This document shows positions 23,630-31,690 of a DNA stretch of 35,220 nt, in pieces. The position numbers and the translations under genes are program-made. This DNA comes from Cupriavidus gilardii (lineage in GTDB: Bacteria; Pseudomonadota; Gammaproteobacteria; Burkholderiales; Burkholderiaceae): assembly GCF_013314895.1 (NCBI RefSeq), contig NZ_JABTYE010000035.1, forward strand, positions 1 to 35,220. The letters are read 5' to 3'. The number at the start of each line of letters is the position of its first letter. The first letter of the stretch is position 1. The notes under the pieces are model-generated. The model saw only the letters and a program-made list of their open reading frames with translations, ran no database searches and was not told where the DNA came from.

Positions 23630-26377
23630 CTAGACAAGACGCGCGACGGAAATGGGTGCGCCGTGTCGGTTATCGTCATGCGGGAGCTCGGCGGGAGGGC
23701 CGAAATCGCGGTCTTCATCGATCGGTGCCGCATCGATGCCGCCGAGCGACTGAGGGCGGCCGCTCGCGTCCAGCACCGTCATATTGAGGGGCTCGATGCC
23801 GTCGGCCAGCAAGGCATCGTCCGGCTCCACGGGCTCGCCGCTCAACGATGCCAGATACCACCAATAGGCGACCTGCTCGGCCGTTTCAGCGCGGGCCAGC
23901 CGCGTGCTGTGGCGCGATGTGCGATCCGGTTCGCGGGCGGCGTCCGCCGGGATGGCACTGCCCGTCGGCGGCACCGGGGCAGCGCCATCCGCGTGGATCG
24001 CGGCCCCGGCATCCGCCGCGGCCGGCGGATCGGCAGGCGGGCCGGTCATCTGCTCCGCTGCAGCTTGCTGGGCCAGATTCCGGGATGGATCGGCGGGTTG
24101 AGCGGCGGGTTGAGCGGCGGGATGAGCGGCGGCTTGGGGTCGGTTCGCCGCCTGGCCGGCGACGCGATCCGCGGCAGGATCGCGGCTCCGCCAGAAGTGT
24201 TCGACCTCGGCCCTGGTCCATGCGTTGAACTCGCCCAAGGTGGCCTTGCCGATCCCCATCGTATCCACCCTCTGGCGCAAGGCGGCCTCGTCGGCCATCA
24301 GCCGTTCGTGCTCCTCATCGATCTGCGGGATCAGCGACGCGAACGCTTGGGGCAAGGCCGGGTAAGGATGCGTGGACAGCGAGGGATCGCGGTCTTCCAG
24401 GATGCCTGACGACGCTGCCAGGACCGGTGCTTCGACGCCGCGGCAAACCCGGCCCAGACGATCCCTCGCCTGGGCAAGCGCCTGGTCCGCTCGGTTGGCG
24501 GCCTCGCGCGCCGCCTCGGCGGCAGCGTCCGCCTGCGCCATGGCCCGGATCATCGGCAGCGTGGGTGCCGCGATGGCGCGCAGCCCCTTTTTCGCCGCAG
24601 CGTCATGGACCAGCGCGATGCCCAGTTTGCTTTGCGCCTCGCGTGCCTCGAGGAAAGCCAGGCGCAATGCCACCACGGCGGCGACGACATCCCGGCGCGC
24701 GTCTTCGCCAAGTATTCCCGCAAGCGGTTCCGAAAGGCGATCGCGCGCGAGCAGGCCGGCCAGCGTTTCCCGGCGCTCGTTGCGCATCGCACGAACCGCC
24801 TCATCGACGGCCAGCCGCACCGCCGGCACCACGGCGATGTGCATGTGGTTGTCATAGACCGTCGTATGCAGTTGCTCATACAGCTGCGGCAGGCCGAGAT
24901 AGGTCCTGGCCGCCGCAACATCGGCCAGGTTCGACCTGGCGATCCGCACATTGGCGCCGATCGCGAAGCGCAAGGCCGCCGGATTGGCGCGCAACATCAC
25001 GGCGTGGCGTTTGACCATGTCTCCGGAGGCGGCATCGCGCAGGTATCGCGTTTCGCCCGCATGAAGCACCTGATTCGCGTTGGCGCCGGCGGCACGCGCC
25101 TTCGCTCGCGGATGGATCAGGTTCAACCACAATTTTTTCATGAGCGACACTTTTTGCTGGAAGCACATCACGACCATGCCATGCGGACTGCCTTCGGAAT
25201 TCCCGACGAAGGCGGCGTACCGGGGCACACGGCCGGGGACTGGCAGAGCACCGAGATTGCCCCAGTGCTTGCCGCGCGCCTTCAACGACTCGCATTCCTG
25301 CGGAGTGGCCGCGGCCTGCTGTTCCACGCGCTGGCGGAATGCCTTGCGGGAATGGTCGGCGAGCTGGTCGCGGGCGACCGCATGGGCCCGCTCCATCGCG
25401 ATATCCGCGTACTTTTCGACGACCGGTCGCGCGTTGACGGGCCACCGGCCGTCCTGATGCCGGATCTCGTCGGCCCTCGCGGCGGCGCGCGCGGCCAGCC
25501 TGGGCAACAGGCGCCGTACCGCCAGCTCGATGGCCGCCTCGGTTTCGTTGGCGATGGCGGAGTCGGAACGAAAGATGGGGGCGTACAGATAGCCGCCCTG
25601 GCCGCGGCTGTCCACATGAAAGGTGACCGGCATCTCGCGAAGCACGCGTGCCCTGGCGATCCTGGCCAGTTGGGCCGGCGCCTCGCCCTCGACGCTGGCC
25701 CGAACGACCTGCGCCAGCAACTGGCGCAGGTCGGCATATTCGCCGAAGCGCGCGGCGTAGGGCTCCATTCCGGTCGCCAACGCGTGCAGCCTCGCCAGCG
25801 CACGCTCGCCTTGCTCGCCCGGATGCCGGGTGAAGACCAGTTGAATCGTGTCGTCGTGGTGCCGGAAGGTCAGCACCAGCTTGTCGTCATCGAGGCGGGT
25901 GCGATGCCGGTCCAGCCGGTCCAGAGCAATCGGGCTGTAGGGCGCGCGCTTGGCGCTCCAGGCGAGCGTTTCGGCACCGGGCGGGCGGATGCCAACGCTG
26001 TTCAGCACGGCGTCGATCTGTCCGTCCGGACAAATCTCGTGCAGCACCCTGTCGCAATCGGCGCGCAGGTCCCGGGCGATCTCATTCGCGATGCCGCCGA
26101 CATGTCGAAACGCCTGCTGGAGCTTGCGCTGGCCGTCGTCGCTCCACAGGTCGATGGCCAGGCATTTCGCCTTCTGCAGCCAGGACGCGCCCTCGGCGTG
26201 CTGCCGTTTGACCGCCAGCCGGGTCAGCTTGCCCTCGGTGACATATTCGAGCTTGAAGCTGCCTCCACCGTTGAGGTGGAACATACCTTGGTGTCCGCCG
26301 AGCAGATCGGCCACCAGCTGGTTGCGGTCGCCATCCAGCCGCTCGCGCAACTGGATGGTCGTGAACTCCATGGTCAT
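23630..26377 (-). CDS. Unknown 915-residue protein, paralogue of the 845-residue neighbour; candidate secreted effector
   Basis: I do not recognise a known family. The N-terminal half is homologous to the 845-residue protein of this locus: GMFHLNGGGSFKLEY, LAVKRQHAEGASWL and RADCDRVLHEICPDG (31-120), then SPIALDRLDRHRTRLDDDKLVLTF and VEGEAPAQL (148-236). The middle is mostly helical, with Ala/Arg/Glu-rich stretches and a probable coiled coil near AQADAAAEAAREAANRADQALAQARDRLGRV. A disordered Ala/Pro/Gln region follows (AAHPAAQPAAQPADP), then a compact C-terminus with TAEQVAYWWYLASLSGEPVEPDDALLADGIEPLN. No signal peptide is visible. ATG 26377 has GGAG 10 bases upstream; a second ATG lies two codons on. 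It is the first gene of the three-gene block and has an AT-rich promoter region with two dyads. Confidence 0.78.
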   Translation of the reverse strand: MTMEFTTIQLRERLDGDRNQLVADLLGGHQGMFHLNGGGSFKLEYVTEGKLTRLAVKRQHAEGASWLQKAKCLAIDLWSDDGQRKLQQAFRHVGGIANEIARDLRADCDRVLHEICPDGQIDAVLNSVGIRPPGAETLAWSAKRAPYSPIALDRLDRHRTRLDDDKLVLTFRHHDDTIQLVFTRHPGEQGERALARLHALATGMEPYAARFGEYADLRQLLAQVVRASVEGEAPAQLARIARARVLREMPVTFHVDSRGQGGYLYAPIFRSDSAIANETEAAIELAVRRLLPRLAARAAARADEIRHQDGRWPVNARPVVEKYADIAMERAHAVARDQLADHSRKAFRQRVEQQAAATPQECESLKARGKHWGNLGALPVPGRVPRYAAFVGNSEGSPHGMVVMCFQQKVSLMKKLWLNLIHPRAKARAAGANANQVLHAGETRYLRDAASGDMVKRHAVMLRANPAALRFAIGANVRIARSNLADVAAARTYLGLPQLYEQLHTTVYDNHMHIAVVPAVRLAVDEAVRAMRNERRETLAGLLARDRLSEPLAGILGEDARRDVVAAVVALRLAFLEAREAQSKLGIALVHDAAAKKGLRAIAAPTLPMIRAMAQADAAAEAAREAANRADQALAQARDRLGRVCRGVEAPVLAASSGILEDRDPSLSTHPYPALPQAFASLIPQIDEEHERLMADEAALRQRVDTMGIGKATLGEFNAWTRAEVEHFWRSRDPAADRVAGQAANRPQAAAHPAAQPAAQPADPSRNLAQQAAAEQMTGPPADPPAAADAGAAIHADGAAPVPPTGSAIPADAAREPDRTSRHSTRLARAETAEQVAYWWYLASLSGEPVEPDDALLADGIEPLNMTVLDASGRPQSLGGIDAAPIDEDRDFGPPAELPHDDNRHGAPISVARLV
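24090..24133. repeat. 12-bp tandem repeat in the 915-residue gene
   Basis: GAGCGGCGGGTT-like units repeat about three and a half times and encode the AAQP/AAHP stretch on the minus strand. In frame, so copy-number change would only lengthen the disordered linker. Confidence 0.7.
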
Positions 26378-26407
26378 GATCGTGCGACTCCAACATTCGA
26401 TCGCCCG

Positions 26408-26440
26408 ATCATATGAACCAAAAGCAAATCCAGCTTTGCT
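26408..26440 (-). promoter_or_regulatory. Candidate promoter and operator of the three-gene block
   Basis: On the minus strand TATGAT (26413-26408) is a good -10 box 31 bases before the ATG at 26377. Upstream, in place of a -35 box, lies the dyad AGCAAA-N6-TTTGCT (26423-26440). This suggests a promoter driven by an activator bound at the -35 position. The Ralstonia-type hrpII box (TTCG-N16-TTCG) is not present. Confidence 0.45.
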
Positions 26441-26457
26441 AAAACGCTCTGCGTTTA
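26440..26457. promoter_or_regulatory. Second dyad in the 26.4-26.5 kb intergenic region
   Basis: TAAAACGC-TCT-GCGTTTA has 6-base perfect arms (AAACGC/GCGTTT, 26442-26456) and abuts the AGCAAA/TTTGCT dyad. It may be a second regulator site of the unknown gene, or a weak bidirectional terminator. Confidence 0.4.
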
Positions 26458-26465
26458 CGCATTAA

Positions 26466-26492
26466 GGCGTGCCGCGCGGTCCCCGGCACGCC
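26466..26492 (-). terminator. Hairpin after the hydroxybutyryl-CoA dehydrogenase gene
   Basis: GGCGTGCC (26466-26473) pairs with GGCACGCC (26485-26492), 12 bases past the stop on the minus strand. Only TTAATG follows, so it is a hairpin with a poor T-tract, probably the end of the HIT-hbd transcript. Confidence 0.5.
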
Positions 26493-26504
26493 GGACGTGG
26501 ATTG

Positions 26505-27365
26505 CTATTTCGCCACGTTGTAGACGTAGACACCTCTGCCCGTCTTGCGGCCCAGATAGCCGGCGGCCACCATCTCGCGCATCAGCATCGCGGGCCGGTA
26601 CTTCGGATCGGCGAACTCGGCGTACAGCACCTCCATCACCGCCAGCATGGTGTCGAGCCCGATCATGTCGGCCAGCGCCAGCGGACCGATCGGATGATTG
26701 CAGCCGAGCTTCATGCCTTCGTCGATTTCCTCGGGCGATGCCAGCCCTTCGCCGAGCACGCAGAACGCCTCGTTGATCATCGGGCAGAGGATGCGGTTGA
26801 CGACGAAGCCCGGGCTGTTCTTCACCGTGATCGGATACTTGCCGAGCTGCTTCGACAGCTGCTCGACGGCCGCGTGCGTCGCGTCGCTGGTCTGCAGGCC
26901 GCGGATCAGTTCGACCAGCGCCATCATCGGCACCGGGTTGAAGAAGTGCATCCCGATGAAGCGCTCGGGGCGATTGATCGCTGCAGCCAGCTTGGTGATC
27001 GAGATCGACGAAGTATTGGACGCGACGATGGTATCGTCGCCGACCAGCGTATCGATCTGCTTCAGGATCTTGAGCTTGAGTTCGTAGTTCTCGGTAGCGG
27101 CCTCGATCACGATCTGCGCGGCCTTCAAATCCTCGTACGCGGTCGAGCCGCGCACGCGCGCCAGCGCCGCGTTCTTGTCGGCCTCGGTGATCTTGTCCTT
27201 CTTGATCAGCCGGTCCAGGCTGCCGGCGATGGTGGCGATGCCCTTGTCGACCGCGGCCTGGCTGATGTCGACCATCACGACATCGAGTCCGACCACCGCG
27301 CACGCCTGCGCGATGCCGTTGCCCATGGTGCCTGCGCCGATGATGCCGACGGTTTGGATTGTCAT
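26505..27365 (-). CDS. hbd: 3-hydroxybutyryl-CoA dehydrogenase
   Basis: NAD(P)-dependent dehydrogenase of 286 residues interconverting 3-hydroxyacyl-CoA and acetoacetyl-CoA. The N-terminal Rossmann motif is GAGTMG within VGIIGAGTMGNGIAQACA. The catalytic His lies in GMHFFNPVPMMALVE, and SPGFVVNRILCPMINEA marks the start of the C-terminal dimer domain with the usual GCNHPIGPLALADMIGLD. GGGAGA lies upstream of the ATG. The HIT gene is 80 bases upstream on the same strand, and IcmF precedes that, so this is a short-chain acyl-CoA neighbourhood. Symbols hbd, mmgB or paaH could all apply. Confidence 0.94.
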   Translation of the reverse strand: MTIQTVGIIGAGTMGNGIAQACAVVGLDVVMVDISQAAVDKGIATIAGSLDRLIKKDKITEADKNAALARVRGSTAYEDLKAAQIVIEAATENYELKLKILKQIDTLVGDDTIVASNTSSISITKLAAAINRPERFIGMHFFNPVPMMALVELIRGLQTSDATHAAVEQLSKQLGKYPITVKNSPGFVVNRILCPMINEAFCVLGEGLASPEEIDEGMKLGCNHPIGPLALADMIGLDTMLAVMEVLYAEFADPKYRPAMLMREMVAAGYLGRKTGRGVYVYNVAK

Positions 27366-27445
27366 GCTGTCTCCCTGCTTGCGAATGGATCTGGAATGGA
27401 GGAAATGCGCGCGGTCGTATACCGGACCGATGTCATGCGAGCGGA

Positions 27446-27862
27446 TCAGCCCAGCGCCGCGACGATGCGCGCGGCGTGCTGCTGCAGCACCGCGGGATCC
27501 TGCGGCTCGCTGGCATGGCCGCGCAGCGGGCGGTCGGCGTAGCGCGGCACGATATGGAAATGCACGTGCGGCACGGTCTGGCCGGCGGCGGTGCCGTTGA
27601 ACTGGCCGATCGACAGGCCGTCCGGCTGGAACGCAGTCCGCACCGCGCGCGCGATGCGCTGCGTGGTGCGGATCGCGGCTTGCGCGGCGCCTTCGGACAG
27701 ATCGAACAGCTCGGCGGCCGCCTCCTTGGGCAGCACCAGCACGTGGCCGTCGGACTGCGGCATGATGTCCATGAAGGCCAGCGTGTCGGCGTCTTCGTAG
27801 ACCTTGTGGCAAGGCAGCTCGCCTCGCAGGATTCGGGCAAAGATATTGTTCGGGTCGTACAC
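27446..27862 (-). CDS. HIT-family nucleotide hydrolase
   Basis: Histidine-triad protein of 138 residues that hydrolyses nucleoside phosphoramidates or dinucleotides. The triad motif HVHFHIVPR is intact, and the N-terminal YDPNNIFARILRGELPCHKVYEDADTLAFMDI is typical. GTG at 27862 was chosen because GGAG sits 6 bases upstream and the family usually starts at this point; the frame runs on upstream without a ribosome site. Located between icmF and hbd on the same strand. Confidence 0.88.
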   Translation of the reverse strand: MYDPNNIFARILRGELPCHKVYEDADTLAFMDIMPQSDGHVLVLPKEAAAELFDLSEGAAQAAIRTTQRIARAVRTAFQPDGLSIGQFNGTAAGQTVPHVHFHIVPRYADRPLRGHASEPQDPAVLQQHAARIVAALG

Positions 27863-28032
27863 CGTGAGCTCCGGTTCGGGAATGCGCGACTGCGCCGGAA
27901 TCGCGCGCTGGAAATCCGCTGAACATGCGGCTTGCAACGCAGCCTGCGAGTTTAACGCACGGTCGTGCGAATCCGCCGCCTGCAGGCCGCGACAACGGGG
28001 AAGCGACGAGGGGGAAGCGACGAGGGAAACGG

Positions 28033-28060
28033 CCGCGCCGGGCACACTGGCCCGGCGCGG
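28033..28060 (-). terminator. Strong hairpin after icmF
   Basis: CCGCGCCGGGC (28033-28043) pairs perfectly with GCCCGGCGCGG (28050-28060) around a 6-base loop, 20 bases past the icmF stop. The minus strand continues CCGTTTCCC, a short T-rich stretch. Probably ends the icmF transcript. Confidence 0.6.
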
Positions 28061-28079
28061 TCTGGCCATTCGGCCAACG

Positions 28080-31000
28080 CTACATGTTCCGCCGATACTG
28101 TCCGCCGACCTCGAACAGCGCATGCGTGATCTGCCCGAGCGAGCAGACCCGCACCGCGTCCATCAGCACCGCAAACACGTTCTCGTCGTCGATCACCGCC
28201 TGGCGCAGCCGCGCCAGCATCGCCGGCGCCGCGTCGGCATGGCGGGCGTGGAACGCCTGCAGCCGCCGCAGCTGGCTCTGCTTCTCGTCCTCGCTGGAGC
28301 GCGCGAGTTCCAGCGTGGTGGGGGTCGGATCGCCATCGGGATTGCGGAAGGTATTGACGCCGATGATCGGCAGCGAGCCGTCATGCTTGCGCTGCTCGTA
28401 ATACATCGACTCTTCCTGGATCTTGGCGCGCTGGTAGCCGGTCTCCATCGCGCCGAGCACGCCGCCCCGTTCGGCGATGCGCTCGAACTCCTGCAGCACC
28501 GCCTCTTCCACCAGGTCGGTCAGCTCCTCGATCAGGAAGCTGCCCTGGTTGGGGTTCTCGCACTTGGCCACACCCCATTCGCGGTTGATGATCAGCTGGA
28601 TCGCCAGCGCGCGCCGCACCGACTCCGCCGTCGGCGTGGTGATCGCCTCGTCGTAGGCGTTGGTGTGCAGCGAATTGCAGTTGTCGTAGATCGCGATCAG
28701 CGCCTGGAGCGTGGTGCGGATGTCGTTGAAGTCGATCTCCTGCGCGTGCAGCGAGCGGCCCGAGGTCTGGATGTGGTACTTCAGCTTCTGGCTGCGCTCG
28801 TTGGCGCCGTACTTGTCGCGCAGCGTGACGGCCCAGATGCGGCGCGCGACGCGTCCGAGCACGCTGTACTCGGGGTCCATGCCGTTCGAGAAGAAGAACG
28901 ACAGATTGGGCGCGAAGTCGTCGATGTGCATGCCGCGCGCCAGATAGGCCTCGACATAGGTAAAGCCGTTGGCCAGCGTGAAGGCCAGCTGCGAGATCGG
29001 ATTGGCCCCCGCCTCGGCGATGTGATAGCCGGAGATCGACACCGAGTAGAAGTTGCGCACCTGATGGTCGACGAAGTACTGCTGGATGTCGCCCATCACC
29101 TTCAGCGAGAACTCGGTCGAGAAGATGCAGGTGTTCTGGCCCTGGTCCTCCTTCAGGATGTCGGCCTGCACGGTGCCGCGCACGTTCTGCAGCACCATCG
29201 CGCGGATGTTCGCGGTCTCGTCGGCATCGGGCTCGCGGCCCTGCTCGCGGCGGAAGCGGTCCAGCTGCTGGTCGATCGCGGTGTTCATGAACATCGCCAG
29301 GATCGCCGGGGCTGGCCCGTTGATCGTCATCGATACCGAGGTCTGCGGATCGATCAGATCGAAGCCGTCGTACAGCACCTTCATGTCGTCGAGCGTCGCG
29401 ATCGAGACGCCCGAATTGCCGACCTTGCCGTAGATGTCGGGACGCAGGTCGGGGTCCTCGCCGTACAGCGTGACCGAATCGAAGGCGGTCGACAGCCGCT
29501 TGGCCGGCATGCCCTCGGAGACCAGCTTGAAGCGGCGGTTGGTGCGGAAGGCATCGCCCTCGCCGGCGAACATCCGGGTCGGGTCCTCGTTCTCTCGCTT
29601 GAAGGGGAACACGCCGGCGGTGTAGGGGAAGTACCCGGGCAGGTTCTCGCGCATCAGCCAGCGCAGCAGTTCCCCTTCATCGGTGAAGCGCGGCAGCGCC
29701 ACCTTGTGCAGCCGCGTGCCCGACAGCGTGGTGGTAATCAGCCCGGTGCGCAGCTCCTTGCCGCGGATCGTGACCACGTGCTCGTCGCCGCTGTAGGCGT
29801 CGCGCAGCGCCGGCCAGCCTTCCAGCAGCGCGCGCTCGGTCTCGCCCAGCGCGGATTCGCGTTCGGCTTCGAGCGCCTGCAGTGCCTGCGACGCGTCGGC
29901 AGCGGCAGAACCGGACGCCTGCGCCAGCATCCGCCGCGACTCGCGCAGCTGCTGCCGTTCGCGCGCGATCCGGCTTTGCGCGGCCACGCGCTTGTGATAG
30001 GCCCGCACGGTATCGGCCAACTCGGCCAGATAGCGGCTGCGCGCCGGCGGCACGATCGCGTTGCGGCCGGTGCTCTGCCGCCCCGCCAGCCGCGGCAGCG
30101 TGCCGTCGCGCAGCACCAGCCCGCGGGCGGCCAGCGCCTCGCGCAAACCCAGGTACAGCATCGTCACGCCGTCGTCGTTGAAGCGCGAGGCCTGGGTGCC
30201 GTAGACCGGCATGTCCTCGGCGCGCGCATGCCATTGCTCGCGGTTGCGCTGCATCTGCTTGGCGACATCGCGCCACGCGTCCTGCGCGCCCTTGCGGTCG
30301 AACTTGTTGATCGCGACGAAGTCGGCGAAGTCCAGCATGTCGATCTTCTCGAGCTGGCTGGCGGCGCCGAACTCGGGCGTCATCACGTACAGCGACAGGT
30401 CGACATGGGGCACGATCGCCGCGTCGCCCTGGCCGATGCCGGAGGTCTCGACCACGATCAGGTCGAAGCCGGCGACCTTGCATGCCGCCAGCGCGTCCGG
30501 CAGCGCGCGCGACACCTCGCTGGCGGCATCGCGCGTGGCCAGCGATCGCATGTAGATCTGCGGATGGTGGATCGCGTTCATGCGGATCCGGTCGCCCAGC
30601 AGCGCGCCCCCCGTACGCCGGCGCGACGGGTCGATCGAGATCACCGCGATGCGCAGGCTGTCCTGCTGATCGAGACGGAAACGGCGGATCAGCTCGTCGG
30701 TCAGCGACGATTTGCCGGCGCCGCCGGTGCCCGTCACGCCCAGCACCGGGGTCGCGATGGCAGCGGCGTCCGCATGCAGGGCGGCCGCCATCGCCGGATC
30801 GGCCTTGCCGTTCTCCAGCACGGTGATCCATTGCGCCAGCGCGCGGCGGTCGCCGTCGCGCAACGAATCGAGCGTGGCCGGCGCGTGGCGCGACAGATCG
30901 AAGTCGCAACGCCGCACCATGTCGGCGATCATGCCGGCCAGGCCCATGCGCTGGCCGTCCTCGGGGCTGTAGATGCGAGCCACGCCGTAGTCCTGCAGCT

Positions 31001-31394
31001 CGCGGATCTCGGCCGGCACGATCACGCCGCCGCCGCCGCCGAACACCTGGATATGGGCGCCGCCGCGCTCGCGCAGCAAATCGACCATGTATTTGAAGTA
31101 TTCGACGTGGCCGCCCTGGTAGCTCGATACCGCGATGCCCTGGACGTCCTCCTGCAGCGCGGCCGCGACGACTTCCTCGACCGAGCGGTTGTGGCCGAGG
31201 TGGATTACCTCGCAGCCCTGCGCCTGCAGGATGCGGCGCATGATGTTGATCGAAGCATCGTGGCCGTCGAACAAGGATGCGGCCGTGACGAAGCGGACCT
31301 TGTGGGTCGGCGCGCCGGCGGGCGCGGGTGCCGGCGCCACGGTAGCGGCCTCGGCTTCGGCGCCTGCCTTCTGCAGGTCGGAAAGATCGGTCAT
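28080..31394 (-). CDS. icmF: Fused isobutyryl-CoA mutase IcmF
   Basis: Adenosylcobalamin-dependent mutase of 1104 residues that interconverts isobutyryl-CoA and n-butyryl-CoA and carries its own G-protein chaperone. From the N-terminus: an Ala/Pro linker; a B12-binding domain with the DxH motif in LFDGHDAS (Asp43, His45); a MeaB-like GTPase with P-loop GTGGAGKSS (222-230) and NKFD (363-366); a helical linker; and the mutase barrel from about residue 535 (GYFPYTAGVFPF, SVSISGYHIAEAGA). The segment KEDQGQNT has Gln where methylmalonyl-CoA mutase has the Arg that binds the extra carboxylate, which supports isobutyryl rather than methylmalonyl substrate. ATG 31394 has GGAG 3-7 bases upstream and is preferred to an in-frame GTG at 31403. 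Probably used in valine or branched acid breakdown. Confidence 0.96.
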   Translation of the reverse strand: MTDLSDLQKAGAEAEAATVAPAPAPAGAPTHKVRFVTAASLFDGHDASINIMRRILQAQGCEVIHLGHNRSVEEVVAAALQEDVQGIAVSSYQGGHVEYFKYMVDLLRERGGAHIQVFGGGGGVIVPAEIRELQDYGVARIYSPEDGQRMGLAGMIADMVRRCDFDLSRHAPATLDSLRDGDRRALAQWITVLENGKADPAMAAALHADAAAIATPVLGVTGTGGAGKSSLTDELIRRFRLDQQDSLRIAVISIDPSRRRTGGALLGDRIRMNAIHHPQIYMRSLATRDAASEVSRALPDALAACKVAGFDLIVVETSGIGQGDAAIVPHVDLSLYVMTPEFGAASQLEKIDMLDFADFVAINKFDRKGAQDAWRDVAKQMQRNREQWHARAEDMPVYGTQASRFNDDGVTMLYLGLREALAARGLVLRDGTLPRLAGRQSTGRNAIVPPARSRYLAELADTVRAYHKRVAAQSRIARERQQLRESRRMLAQASGSAAADASQALQALEAERESALGETERALLEGWPALRDAYSGDEHVVTIRGKELRTGLITTTLSGTRLHKVALPRFTDEGELLRWLMRENLPGYFPYTAGVFPFKRENEDPTRMFAGEGDAFRTNRRFKLVSEGMPAKRLSTAFDSVTLYGEDPDLRPDIYGKVGNSGVSIATLDDMKVLYDGFDLIDPQTSVSMTINGPAPAILAMFMNTAIDQQLDRFRREQGREPDADETANIRAMVLQNVRGTVQADILKEDQGQNTCIFSTEFSLKVMGDIQQYFVDHQVRNFYSVSISGYHIAEAGANPISQLAFTLANGFTYVEAYLARGMHIDDFAPNLSFFFSNGMDPEYSVLGRVARRIWAVTLRDKYGANERSQKLKYHIQTSGRSLHAQEIDFNDIRTTLQALIAIYDNCNSLHTNAYDEAITTPTAESVRRALAIQLIINREWGVAKCENPNQGSFLIEELTDLVEEAVLQEFERIAERGGVLGAMETGYQRAKIQEESMYYEQRKHDGSLPIIGVNTFRNPDGDPTPTTLELARSSEDEKQSQLRRLQAFHARHADAAPAMLARLRQAVIDDENVFAVLMDAVRVCSLGQITHALFEVGGQYRRNM

Positions 31395-31527
31395 GGTCTC
31401 CACCCGGTGAGGCCGGGGCAGGCGGACAGACTACGCCGCCGAAGCACCGGCCATCGCGTTGTGCGGCCATTGCTGGCCATATTGTCTGGGGTTGCCCGGG
31501 CCGGCACTCCTGCCGGCGGGCCAGTCG

Positions 31528-31556
31528 ATTGTAGGCTGACCCGCCGGGCGTGACCA
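31528..31556 (-). promoter_or_regulatory. Candidate promoter of icmF
   Basis: On the minus strand TGGTCA (31556-31551) and TACAAT (31533-31528) are 17 bases apart. Transcription would begin about 125 bases before icmF, and the leader would contain a hairpin GCCGGCA-CTCC-TGCCGGC at 31500-31517. Inferred from spacing and sequence only. Confidence 0.4.
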
Positions 31557-31690
31557 GCGGGCAGCAAACGGCACGTGACGCCCCCTGCCTTCGGCTACAA
31601 TCCAAAGCATCCGCCGGGACTCGGACCTCCGGTCGGCACAACAAAGGACACGCACAGCCGGCCGTGTCGACCTACTGAAGGGAGATTCCT

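Noticed and set aside
24605..26416. Plus-strand frame opposite the 915-residue gene
   Set aside because: Considered because the minus-strand gene is itself unknown. The minus strand has homology to its neighbour paralogue and a ribosome binding site; the plus frame has neither.
26378..26460. HrpB-type hrpII box (TTCG-N16-TTCG) before the effector-like genes
   Set aside because: No pair with the right spacing was found here or in the gap 23474-23629.
19010..26504. Mobile-element boundaries (att repeats, tRNA, insertion sequences) around the three-gene block
   Set aside because: I looked at both edges and found no direct repeats, tRNA gene or transposase remnants.
27804..31553. 1249-codon plus-strand frame opposite icmF
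   Set aside because: Antisense shadow of a strongly conserved gene; no motif, and composition dominated by Arg, His, Gln and Asp.
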